A DNA stretch of 64,000 bases from an uncultured Thermoguttaceae bacterium (GTDB taxonomy: Bacteria; Planctomycetota; Planctomycetia; Pirellulales; Thermoguttaceae), in contig CALKER010000004.1 in assembly GCA_938084835.1 (NCBI GenBank), positions 186,001 to 250,000 of the forward strand, written 5' to 3'. Under the pieces are notes generated by a model. That model saw only the letters and a program-made list of their open reading frames with translations. It did not search any database and was not told where the DNA came from. Position 1 is the first letter of the stretch, and the number at the start of each line of letters is the position of its first letter. The translations under genes were made by a program, and so were the position numbers. Of the stretch, positions 1 through 7,999 are shown one piece after another.

Positions 1-637
1 GAATCGTAAACATTACCAAAACGACCAAAACGGCAGGAACCATGCCGACGGCAAACATCAGTCGCCACCCGTGCCATTGTCCCTCGGGCACAGCGGGCCA
101 TGCCACTTGAAGGGTAACAGGCAAAAGCAGAAAACCGATGAGAGAGCCAGCAATGTTTCCGATTGCCGATAAAGCTTGAAGCAATCCCAGAGCCTGGGGG
201 CGGGCTCGGGCTGGCATCTCTTCCGCCACCAGTGTCACAGCAGCGGCAAAGGCTCCTCCTACTCCCAGACCCGTGAGAAACCGATAAAGCGTAAAATCCC
301 ACCAACTGAGCGAAAGTCCGGACAATCCCGTGAACAAAGAATAGGTCCCCACGGTGAGCATCAAGGTCTTCGCCCGACCTATGCGATCGCCAATCGTGCC
401 GAAGATTAGTCCTCCTGTAGCCCAACCAAGGAGCATCACAGCAGTAGCGACACTGCTAAAGAAACTTACGTTGTCCGGCGTAGCTTGGGGACCGAGCAAC
501 TCCTCCAAGGCCCGGCTCCGGGCCAGCACAAAAAGCCGCTGGTCCATGGTATCAAAAAGCCACCCCAAGGTGGCCACAATCAACACCCACCACTGATAAA
601 AACTCAGTTCCCTGTACCAACGTTGCTGCGCACTCAT
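1..637 (-). CDS. MFS transporter, N-terminal part (cut by window edge)
   Basis: The frame opens with ATG at 637 on the minus strand and stays open to the window edge, giving 212 codons of an incomplete protein. It starts MSAQQRWYRELSFYQWW and contains several hydrophobic segments. The loop GDRIGRAKTLML between TM2 and TM3 (about residues 82-93) matches the MFS signature G-x-x-x-D-R-x-G-R. The string RFLTGLGVGGAFAAA (about 117-131) fits TM4 of sugar or metabolite:proton symporters. The protein should be an inner-membrane secondary transporter. The substrate cannot be told from this part. The C-terminal half lies outside the window. Confidence 0.85.
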   Translation of the reverse strand, partial: MSAQQRWYRELSFYQWWVLIVATLGWLFDTMDQRLFVLARSRALEELLGPQATPDNVSFFSSVATAVMLLGWATGGLIFGTIGDRIGRAKTLMLTVGTYSLFTGLSGLSLSWWDFTLYRFLTGLGVGGAFAAAVTLVAEEMPARARPQALGLLQALSAIGNIAGSLIGFLLLPVTLQVAWPAVPEGQWHGWRLMFAVGMVPAVLVVLVMFTI

Positions 638-1188
638 GGCAGACCTTTCGCGAGTCCGGAGATTTACCACCTTTGTTGACACGCTAACCCAAGCCGAAGA
701 GCGGCACATTAATCCGGCTTGAGCTGAAGAAGATTAGGCTAGTTTCACAAAAGAAAAATGCAAGCCAAAGCTGCCGGCTAGTTCACCGCGTTTCCCCTAG
801 AAGGACGCAAGCCTCCACCAACATGGCGGCCTAAAATTCCCGCCTCGGAGGGAAATGACCGGGAAAAGCCACCTCAATGGTTAAACCGCCCCATATTTGA
901 TCGCGCAAGTATTGCTCGGGGACTATGACCGCGTCCCACCGAACCCAAAGGTAACAACATTTAGCCTGTAACAAGAATATGTTTACGCATCTTTTGGGTT
1001 CGCTAATCATCCTAGCCATGCACGAAAAATTCGAGAGGTTGCGCAGGACTGCATGAAAGTCCAAGAGTTTGCGCGGCTACCTCCGAAATTACCAAAGGGG
1101 GTGCCCTGCCGTATCGATCGATTCTTGCGCAAGCAAGAAAGGGCGGGATACATTCGATCGGTGGATAAGCCGGCCCGTCGCGTCACAA
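638..1188. other. Intergenic stretch, no supported gene
   Basis: This stretch lies upstream of the MFS gene and downstream of the gene ending at 1189. A 77-codon frame at 831-1064 on the minus strand has no ribosome binding site and no recognisable domain, so I do not call it. Promoter elements for the MFS gene would be expected just above 637 (AT-rich around 740-760), but none is clear. Confidence 0.5.
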
Positions 1189-2859
1189 CTATTTAGGCCG
1201 CTCTGCCCACGATCTTGGAACCGATCGCGACGCTTGAAGCATCCCCCACCAGATGGCCACCAGGACTATCACCATCACCAGTGTGGCCAGAAGAGTCACC
1301 CATGGGCCAGCCCCCCCTCGCGGACGGGGTAACCATACCACATCGCGGGCGATAATCAGCGGTGCAAGTTGCCAGACATACTTTTCCGACCCGGCCGAAT
1401 TTTCTGCCTGACGCCGATAAGCCCAGGTGTTAAAGAAGAAACCTGCCACCATCAGCGTTTCGGCATAGTCGGGACCGGAGCCAACCGGCATATCCCGTGG
1501 AAGTTCCCGAACACACACTACAAGCGGGTTTCCCTGTGAGTCTTCAGTGAACAGATGTATCTGATAATAGTGCGAGATCCCAAACCGCTCCCGCACATCT
1601 TGGTCGCTAACATCCACGCGAAGCACTTCGCGAGCCGTGCCGGTCAATAGCACAAGCTGTCCCCGCTGACTGGCCGGCTCATTAAACAAGGGTACCACCG
1701 AGGACCGATCCCGTCCCTGCCGCCGGAGCTCACTTTGGGCTTCTCGAAGCAGTTGACCGGGGCGCGCACGACCCACCGCAGCCAACAGCTGATAGAAACA
1801 CTCCCGATTATGTGGTCCCAAGCGAAAACGCGCTACCTCAGCCGGGGCGGCGACTTCGCGAACTGCCTCCGGAGGCAAAGGACGGTCCAAAAGGTCGAAA
1901 AGCCCCACATCCATCCTCAGCCGGCCTAACACGGACTCGGGATACCATGCCATACGCTTAGCCACAAGGTAAACGGTAGTTTTGTTGGCGAATTTTTCGC
2001 CGATCTTCGTAAACAGTGCCAGTGCTGCTCCTCTTTCCCGCAAATTTTCCGCGCCGAGCCAGGCCTTTGGAAGATCAAGGGCAAAGATGGAAAACCGCAC
2101 ATCCCGCCCATGTTGCAAAGCTTGCTCCTCTTCTTCCCGGGCAGATTGCCGGCGCTCCTCAGGAGAAGCCAGGGCGCCTCCCACGGACTTTGAGCACGAA
2201 TTCGATTCCCTGAGGTCCCCCTCGGCCGCGGCAGGCCCATGGTCGCATGAGGACTCAACCGGCTCGATCACCGCACGAAAGAACTGCCGAAAACCCAAAC
2301 GAGCAGCCACTTCCGGAGCAAGATCGATCGCCACGGCCGATCGGACCATCCCCTCCACCAAGAATACCTCGCCGCGGAAGCTTTCCACCTGCCGAAGCAC
2401 GGAGTCCCAATCGGCCGACCGCACCGCCCAACGCTCTAAATCACCCCAGTCAATGTGGCGGGCAAGGTGAAAAAGTAGCTTGTGGAGCAACCTCTCTTCG
2501 GTCTCTTGCCAAGGCTTTCCGTCAACAAGGTCACCAAAGTCGCTCGTGCTCACGCCAAGAAAATCGAGAAAATGCCGTGCTGAGCGGAAACTGACCTGTT
2601 CTCCTCCGGCTTCCTCGGCCAGTGTTTCGGAGCTATCAGACCGATCAACGCCCCCGGCGTCAAGCGCGGCTAGGGGAGGAGACTTGCCCGTGGCACATGC
2701 TGGGAACAAAGATTCCCACAGGCCCTGGCTCCCCTTCCCCACCCAAGCGATTTCCCAACTCCAAAGGCCAGCGCCGATCGGAATCCCAGCCAGGAATACC
2801 GCCACCCACAGTGGGCCCCGCCGAGAGGCAAAGTACAACATGGCGACCTGTTGGTTCAT
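1189..2859 (-). CDS. Membrane-anchored protein of unknown function, planctomycete type
   Basis: This 556-residue protein has an N-terminal hydrophobic segment (about residues 14-36) and a C-terminal one (about 523-544, VTLLATLVMVIVLVAIWWG), so most of it faces one side of the membrane. A low-complexity stretch rich in Glu, Ser and Arg lies near 205-250. The conserved-looking part is the last third, which has strings such as FYQLLAAVGRARPG, FGISHYYQIHLFTEDSQGNP and AGFFFNTWAYR. I associate this pattern with a hypothetical family seen in planctomycetes, from memory and not from a search. No catalytic motif is visible. The start ATG at 2859 puts the hydrophobic segment at a normal distance from the N-terminus. 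Confidence 0.75.
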   Translation of the reverse strand: MNQQVAMLYFASRRGPLWVAVFLAGIPIGAGLWSWEIAWVGKGSQGLWESLFPACATGKSPPLAALDAGGVDRSDSSETLAEEAGGEQVSFRSARHFLDFLGVSTSDFGDLVDGKPWQETEERLLHKLLFHLARHIDWGDLERWAVRSADWDSVLRQVESFRGEVFLVEGMVRSAVAIDLAPEVAARLGFRQFFRAVIEPVESSCDHGPAAAEGDLRESNSCSKSVGGALASPEERRQSAREEEEQALQHGRDVRFSIFALDLPKAWLGAENLRERGAALALFTKIGEKFANKTTVYLVAKRMAWYPESVLGRLRMDVGLFDLLDRPLPPEAVREVAAPAEVARFRLGPHNRECFYQLLAAVGRARPGQLLREAQSELRRQGRDRSSVVPLFNEPASQRGQLVLLTGTAREVLRVDVSDQDVRERFGISHYYQIHLFTEDSQGNPLVVCVRELPRDMPVGSGPDYAETLMVAGFFFNTWAYRRQAENSAGSEKYVWQLAPLIIARDVVWLPRPRGGAGPWVTLLATLVMVIVLVAIWWGMLQASRSVPRSWAERPK

Positions 2860-2947
2860 AATCAGCTTTTCCCTCCTCCCAAAACTTTTTTGGGCGAAAC
2901 TTCCCCGAAGTTTGCCCGGCCATTAGAATCGTAACCTGTGGGCGCTG

Positions 2948-2988
2948 CCTCGACGAGGGCTTCGTTCCAAGAGTTTCACTCGTCGAGG
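2948..2988. promoter_or_regulatory. Inverted repeat upstream of membrane-protein gene
   Basis: CCTCGACGAG at 2948-2957 is exactly complementary to CTCGTCGAGG at 2979-2988, with 21 nt between them. It sits about 90-130 nt upstream of the start at 2859, in the likely promoter or leader. No T-run follows on either strand, so it looks more like an operator or leader stem than a terminator. Confidence 0.45.
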
Positions 2989-3441
2989 GATGACGCGTTA
3001 AATAGTCCCGCCACAAAGGGACCAAGTAGGCGGAATTCGAGGTTCCTTCGCTCGGTCACGGGCATCAGGAAATGAACGGTTGACTCGCGGAGGAACAACC
3101 GCAGTACATCCACCAGTAGCGATGGCATCGAGTGAGTTTGATCGGCCCTTGACCCACTAGTTTAAATTGGTTTTAGTCCACGACTTGACATTACACGTGG
3201 GAAAGCCTGCCACCGGGCTGGGTCTTCATCGAAAAAACACAAATGGGACCGCCTCGGAGCTCAATCTTGCGGCGGGGCGAGGTGATGGCTTGAGTTCCCT
3301 AAAAATATTCTTTGCCCCGCTGAGATCCTTCAGTCGCCCACCTTCGTGCTGCCGCGCCGAATTCGGACTGTGTTATCGCAAGAATGAGCCCTGGGCCCGG
3401 AGATGAAGGGACCAGCCGACCCATCCACGGCTTGCATCTTG

Positions 3442-3458
3442 GATGGGAATTTCCCATC
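3442..3458. promoter_or_regulatory. 17-bp perfect palindrome, operator-like
   Basis: GATGGGAATTTCCCATC is a perfect dyad around the central T, followed by AAAAAAG. It lies about 130 nt upstream of the metallopeptidase start at 3590. Its size and symmetry fit a dimeric repressor site. The cognate regulator is unknown. Confidence 0.4.
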
Positions 3459-3589
3459 AAAAAAGCAGCACTGCGAGCCCAAAATCGGGCACAGTAAATG
3501 GAGTTTAGATGTACCACCCGTCGATGGCTTTTTCCTTAATGGGAAGTCGTTTGGGTAAAAACAACATCGAGCGGAAGGAGCGTGCTTTA

Positions 3590-4558
3590 ATGAAGGCAAT
3601 CCAGTTACTGTCTCCCCTGCGGAAACGGCCGATACCGGTTTGGGGGCGATCAACCCAATGGCACTTCCTGGCAATGGTATTCATCCTGGCCACTACCCCC
3701 ATGGCCTTAAGCTTTCAAAGTCAACTAAAGGAAAAGCAGGGAGACCCCGGTTGCGGACAAGCGGTAGACATCCCGGCATGTCCTTCCCGGGTTGCCGACA
3801 TTGCGGTTGCTCCGGCGGAAACTTCAGAACCTCAGGCCCGGGGAGAAATCCCTACGGAGTCGATCGATCTCCCGTATGAACCCACCAGCAATTACGAAGA
3901 ACGGTCGATTCGCGGTTGGCGCGTCCTCGTTCACAAATCGCTTTTGGAAGAACACGAGGCCCTCGGCTGTGAGGCCTTGGAGCTCCTCGACTTCCAGCTT
4001 TATCAAATCACGCGGGTAGTCCCGGAGCCGGCTTTGGCGAAACTTCGGCAGATTCCCATTTGGCTCGAGTATGATAACCCTCGGGTGACCTGCGCGTGTT
4101 ATCATCCTTCGCGGGGCTGGTTAAAGGCCAACGGTTTCAATCCGGAAAAAGCCGGTAGCGTTGAAATCGGTAACGCCAAGCGCTTTCTTAGCTGGACTCG
4201 TGAGCAACCGTGGATGGTCCTTCACGAGCTGGCCCACGGTTATCATCATCGCTTCCTCGGCGGATACGGTCAACCAGAGATTGTCCAGGCTTGGCAAGAA
4301 GCTCGGGATGCAGGCCTGTACGACTCGGTGCTTCACATCCGCGGGCACCGCCAGGTTGCTTATGCCAAAAAGGACCCCCAAGAGTACTTCGCCGAGCTTT
4401 CAGAGGCTTGGTTCGGCGTCAACGACTTTTATCCCTTCGTCCGCGGGGAGGTATGGGTGCATGATCCGAAGGGAGCCGCATTACTGGAAAAGCTGTGGGG
4501 CACAAGAACAAGGCCACCAAGGCGTGTATCTGACTCGGCCGGCGAGGGAAACGATTAA
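3590..4558 (+). CDS. Exported zincin-like metallopeptidase, putative
   Basis: This protein has about 322 residues. I chose ATG 3590 because GGAAGGAG lies about 10 nt upstream and because it puts a signal peptide (HFLAMVFILATTPMALS, about residues 25-41) near the N-terminus. Further in-frame starts exist upstream from 3509. The key motif is HELAHGYHH, with His212, Glu213 and His216 as HExxH, followed by a candidate third ligand Glu269 in EYFAELSEAWF. This is the gluzincin layout HExxH...E, so a zinc peptidase acting outside the cytoplasm is likely. The substrate is unknown. A basic and proline-rich tail follows Phe283. The stop is 181 nt before the sulfatase. Confidence 0.75.
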   Translation: MKAIQLLSPLRKRPIPVWGRSTQWHFLAMVFILATTPMALSFQSQLKEKQGDPGCGQAVDIPACPSRVADIAVAPAETSEPQARGEIPTESIDLPYEPTSNYEERSIRGWRVLVHKSLLEEHEALGCEALELLDFQLYQITRVVPEPALAKLRQIPIWLEYDNPRVTCACYHPSRGWLKANGFNPEKAGSVEIGNAKRFLSWTREQPWMVLHELAHGYHHRFLGGYGQPEIVQAWQEARDAGLYDSVLHIRGHRQVAYAKKDPQEYFAELSEAWFGVNDFYPFVRGEVWVHDPKGAALLEKLWGTRTRPPRRVSDSAGEGND

Positions 4559-4739
4559 TGTTCCATCCGGAGCTCACCCAAGACTATTGGAGCCGTCAAA
4601 CAAAGCCGACTTTTTCATGCCCCCATCCGCAGAACACGCAGGGAAAGAAATTCGGATTTAGTCAGCTTCCAACCATCCACCATTTACTACCCTCAGCTTC
4701 CCATCCACCATCCATTACCCAACCACAGGAGCGACTGGC

Positions 4740-6311
4740 ATGAAGGGTTCACCTCGGTGCAAATTGCCGCAACAAATCTCTCCGGGAGCCCAAACTCGGA
4801 TAGCCGCGCGGGTGACCTTAACAGCAATTTTGTTTTCCGTGCTTGGGAATGGCCATCCCGGGCTCGAGGCATCCCCTGCGGGAGGATCCTCCCCGCGTAC
4901 TTGGCCCGAAAAACCCAATTTCGTCATTATCCTTGTGGACGATCTTGGGTGGACAGATCTCGGATGCATGGGGAGCACCTACTACGAAACACCCAACATC
5001 GATCGCTTGGCAGCCGAAGGTGTCCTCTTTACCGAGGGATATGCCGCGGCAGCCATCTGTTCCCCTACGCGAATGGCACTTCTGACGGGACGCTATCCTG
5101 CCCGGAGTGGGATTACCGATTGGATTCGCCCCTGGTGGGTGATTGGCCGGCTCACCCCTGAGGACAAAAACCCCACCGAATACGTGGGCACGCCTCAGAA
5201 CAAGCTCCTTTGCCCACCGAACGGGTATTTTCTCGAGCTTGAAGAAATAACTATTGCCGAGTTGCTTCAACGGGCAGGCTATGCCACCGCTCATATCGGA
5301 AAATGGCATCTTGGTCAACAACCGCACTACCCGACCAAACAGGGTTTTGATGTCAACATTGGTGGTTGCGATCTCGGCCAACCGCCCAGCTATTTCGACC
5401 CCTACGAAGCGCAGCGGGCGGGACAGCTTATCAACATCCCGACACTTCAGCCCCGAAAACACGGCGAATACCTCACCGATCGGGAAGCCGACGAAGCGGT
5501 TGCGTTCATTCGCACCCATCGCGACCGGCCCTTCTACCTCCAGGTGTGGCATTATTGCGTGCACACGCCAATCCAGGCGAAAGAGGAGGTTGTTGAGCGC
5601 TTCCGCGCAAAAACTCCTTCGCACCACAACAATCCAGTTTATGCGGCGATGATCGCAAGTGTGGACGATGCAGTGGGACGAATCCTGGAGACTTTGCAAA
5701 AGTTGGGTCTTGAGGAAAAAACGCTCATCGTCTTTACCTCCGACAATGGGGGACTCCTCAACCCCACCGACAACCGGCCGTTAAGGCTGGGGAAAGGTTA
5801 TCCATACGAAGGAGGGATTCGCGTGCCGTGGATTGCCCGGTGGAAGGGGGTGATCGCGCCCCAGCGACGTGTGTCCACACCCATATGTTCCATCGACCTT
5901 TTGCCTACACTGGCCGAGCTTGCAGGGGTACCGCTTCCCTCAGACCGTGCCATCGATGGGCAAAGCCTGGTGCCTCTTTTTCTGGGGACGGGAGATCTTC
6001 CCCCGCGGGCTTTATTCTGGCATTTTCCGCACTACCGGCCTCCTGTAACTCCCTATAGCATCGTGCGATCTGGTCAGTGGAAGCTTGTACACTATTACGA
6101 AGAGGACCGATCGGAGCTTTACAATCTGGCCGAAGATATCGGGGAAACCCGGGACTTGGCCAGCTCGGCACCGGATAAGCTTGCCGAGCTTCGGCAGCTG
6201 CTTAATCAATTCCTGCAGCAAACCGGTGCCCGGCTCCCGAAACCAAATCCTCATTACCGACCGCAAGCAGCCGCCAAGGCGCGACAGGCTCGGGAGAAGA
6301 TAGCTCCCTAA
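4740..6311 (+). CDS. Secreted sulfatase (arylsulfatase family, type I)
   Basis: This 523-residue member of the formylglycine-dependent sulfatases has an N-terminal signal-like hydrophobic stretch (about 24-37). The metal-site segment VIILVDDLGW contains Asp67 and Asp68. The signature CSPTRMALLTGR holds Cys107, which would be oxidised to formylglycine, and Arg111. Further family motifs are IGKWHLG (about 181-187), HTPIQ and FTSDNGG. It should hydrolyse sulfate esters, probably on polysaccharides, outside the cytoplasm. AGGAG lies 8 nt before ATG 4740. No formylglycine-generating enzyme is in the window. Sulfatases are strongly expanded in planctomycetes. Confidence 0.95.
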   Translation: MKGSPRCKLPQQISPGAQTRIAARVTLTAILFSVLGNGHPGLEASPAGGSSPRTWPEKPNFVIILVDDLGWTDLGCMGSTYYETPNIDRLAAEGVLFTEGYAAAAICSPTRMALLTGRYPARSGITDWIRPWWVIGRLTPEDKNPTEYVGTPQNKLLCPPNGYFLELEEITIAELLQRAGYATAHIGKWHLGQQPHYPTKQGFDVNIGGCDLGQPPSYFDPYEAQRAGQLINIPTLQPRKHGEYLTDREADEAVAFIRTHRDRPFYLQVWHYCVHTPIQAKEEVVERFRAKTPSHHNNPVYAAMIASVDDAVGRILETLQKLGLEEKTLIVFTSDNGGLLNPTDNRPLRLGKGYPYEGGIRVPWIARWKGVIAPQRRVSTPICSIDLLPTLAELAGVPLPSDRAIDGQSLVPLFLGTGDLPPRALFWHFPHYRPPVTPYSIVRSGQWKLVHYYEEDRSELYNLAEDIGETRDLASSAPDKLAELRQLLNQFLQQTGARLPKPNPHYRPQAAAKARQAREKIAP

Positions 6312-6964
6312 ACGGTGTCGACTTGCTGGGGAGGCGTTGACAGAGGTCGGGGTAGCGCCAACTGCTGCATTTTGCGCAGTAAAATCTGCACAGCTCAGCT
6401 GTCCACTATCCACCTCCGCGACATTTCCTAAAGTTTCGCAGCCGCGGAGGACCGAATTTCTTTTTTACCGGGAAGGCTTTTTGCTCCCAAGCTGATCACC
6501 GAGCACTGCCTGAGAAAAGAGGAAATTGCCTTCGCTCGTGGGTGGTCGGCACCCCGCGTAAAAGCAAGCTTTGTTAAAGTACGTCAGGACACTGCGAGCA
6601 CAAAAACGCCAGGAAATGTGCCTCCGAAACTGTCGATGCACACATGTCGGCACAGCCTGCTTTTGGCCCATAAGCTTCGAGCTACTTCTGTTCTAAGACC
6701 ACGTTGTTATCTTCAGGCAGGCCATGCGGGGGGACCGCAGATTCTCTGGGTTTTAACTCGAAACGGCTGGATGCCTAAGGTTTTAGCGAATCACCACTTG
6801 CTTAGAACTGCCGTGTGCGGAGGTTGGTGGCTAGTGCATCAAGCGAGTGAATCACCGCTCGTTGGGGACTGCCAGGTAAGGCCGTACAGAAGCCGACTTA
6901 GGGAAACCATTGGCCTCGATCCTTCTGTCGAGCGACCGTGTTGCTGATCATGGGAGGTGCATCA
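6312..6964. other. Long spacer with paired repeat, no gene
   Basis: There are 653 bases between the sulfatase and the isomerase/epimerase. Frames of 68 and 109 codons are present but lack a ribosome binding site and domain-like composition. The stretch holds an imperfect direct repeat at 6788-6812 and 6849-6873 (listed separately), and a 14-mer (6412-6425) that recurs at 16954-16967. Confidence 0.55.
6788..6873. repeat. Imperfect 25-bp direct repeat, 61-bp period
   Basis: Copy 1 (6788-6812) and copy 2 (6849-6873) both begin GAATCACC and end ACTGCC. They match at 18 of 25 positions. The copies start 61 bp apart, about 95-180 nt upstream of the next gene. Confidence 0.5.
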
Positions 6965-7894
6965 ATGTGGAGCCTATGTCTTCACACCGTCAGTTATGCG
7001 GGCTTTTGGCGAGGACAAGCTCGCTTGGAGCTTGAGGAAGTACTCCGAAAGGCAAAAGAGTTGGGATTCCAAGGGGTGGAACTCATGGCTAAACGTCCGC
7101 ATGCTTCCCCCCTTGATTTTAACCAGGATAACTACAAGCGACTTCGAGAGATTGTGGATCAAGTGGGTATTCAAGTGGCGATCATCGCCGGGTATCCCGA
7201 CTTGACGGCGGGGATTGATCGCCCTATGGCGCCCTTTGTGGAAATCCAGGTACTTTACCTGACAGAGCTTGCGCGAATGGCGCACGCCTTGGCGTGCCCA
7301 CTTGTCCGCGTGTTTACCGGCTTTGAAAGGCCAGGGATCTCCTTCGAAGCCCACTGGGAGGCGTGCGTGCGCGCCATGAAAGAAGCGGCTCAGCGCGCTG
7401 CCGACTACAAGGTAACTCTCGCCGTTCAAAACCATCACGACATAGCTTGCCACAGCGACACGATGCTGTGGTTTTTGGAAGAGGTCAACGAACCAAATTG
7501 CAAGGCCGCCTTCGACGCGTGGGCTCCGTACCTCCACGGCATGCGCGGCGAGGAGATCCGGGCTGCCGTCCGTAAACTTGCGCCGTATATCGCCCACACC
7601 ACCTGCGCGGACTACGTGGCCGTCCCTCGCGTTGAATATAACGTGCCGCTTAATAGCTTCCGATTCCCCTCGGAACCAGCCTACTGGGCCGTCCCCATGG
7701 GAGAGGGGATTATCGACTATCCGACCTTCTTCCGTGCTCTTGAAGAAATCGGCTATGCAGGTTGGGTAGCTTACGAGATGTGCTCCCCTTTACGGGGCGG
7801 GGGCAGCTTGCAGAATCTGGATAAGGCAGCACGCACTTTTGTTCAGTACATGCGCGAGGAAAGATGGCGGAAAGAACCGCCGAAAAACCGCTGA
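6965..7894 (+). CDS. Sugar phosphate isomerase/epimerase-type TIM barrel
   Basis: This protein has about 309 residues. ATG 6965 follows GGGAGGTG by 7 nt, which favours it over the upstream in-frame codon at 6938. It starts MWSLCLHTVSYAG and contains KELGFQGVELM, TLAVQNHHDIACHSD, FDAWAPYLHG and GYAGWVAYEMCSPLRGG. This is the pattern of the xylose isomerase-like/AP endonuclease 2 TIM-barrel family, with metal-binding Glu, His and Asp residues at barrel strand ends. Such enzymes isomerise or epimerise sugars, ketoses or inositols. The exact substrate is not readable. Its place after a sulfatase and beside glycosidases suggests a role in handling released sugars (inference). Confidence 0.85.
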   Translation: MWSLCLHTVSYAGFWRGQARLELEEVLRKAKELGFQGVELMAKRPHASPLDFNQDNYKRLREIVDQVGIQVAIIAGYPDLTAGIDRPMAPFVEIQVLYLTELARMAHALACPLVRVFTGFERPGISFEAHWEACVRAMKEAAQRAADYKVTLAVQNHHDIACHSDTMLWFLEEVNEPNCKAAFDAWAPYLHGMRGEEIRAAVRKLAPYIAHTTCADYVAVPRVEYNVPLNSFRFPSEPAYWAVPMGEGIIDYPTFFRALEEIGYAGWVAYEMCSPLRGGGSLQNLDKAARTFVQYMREERWRKEPPKNR

Positions 7895-7999
7895 CCCTGC
7901 GCTGCTTGAGCGAGGATCAATAGCCGGGTTTTTCCATCGCCCCACGTGTTTTTCCTAATCTGCCAGCCGGGCACGTCCCCTAAAGTCTAAAGGGCCCGA

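Larger units (their letters stand above)
2860..3589. other. Intergenic region with hairpin and palindrome
   Basis: This divergent spacer lies between the minus-strand membrane protein and the plus-strand metallopeptidase. It holds a 10-bp inverted repeat (2948-2988) and a perfect palindrome (3442-3458), listed separately. No gene is supported. Small frames here lack start signals. Confidence 0.6.

Noticed and set aside
831-1064. 77-codon minus-strand frame near the left edge
   Set aside because: No start signal and no similarity to any family I know; probably chance.
1926-2594. Long frames on both strands inside the membrane-protein gene
   Set aside because: They are shadows of the 1189-2859 gene, which has coherent hydrophobic ends and conserved-looking segments.
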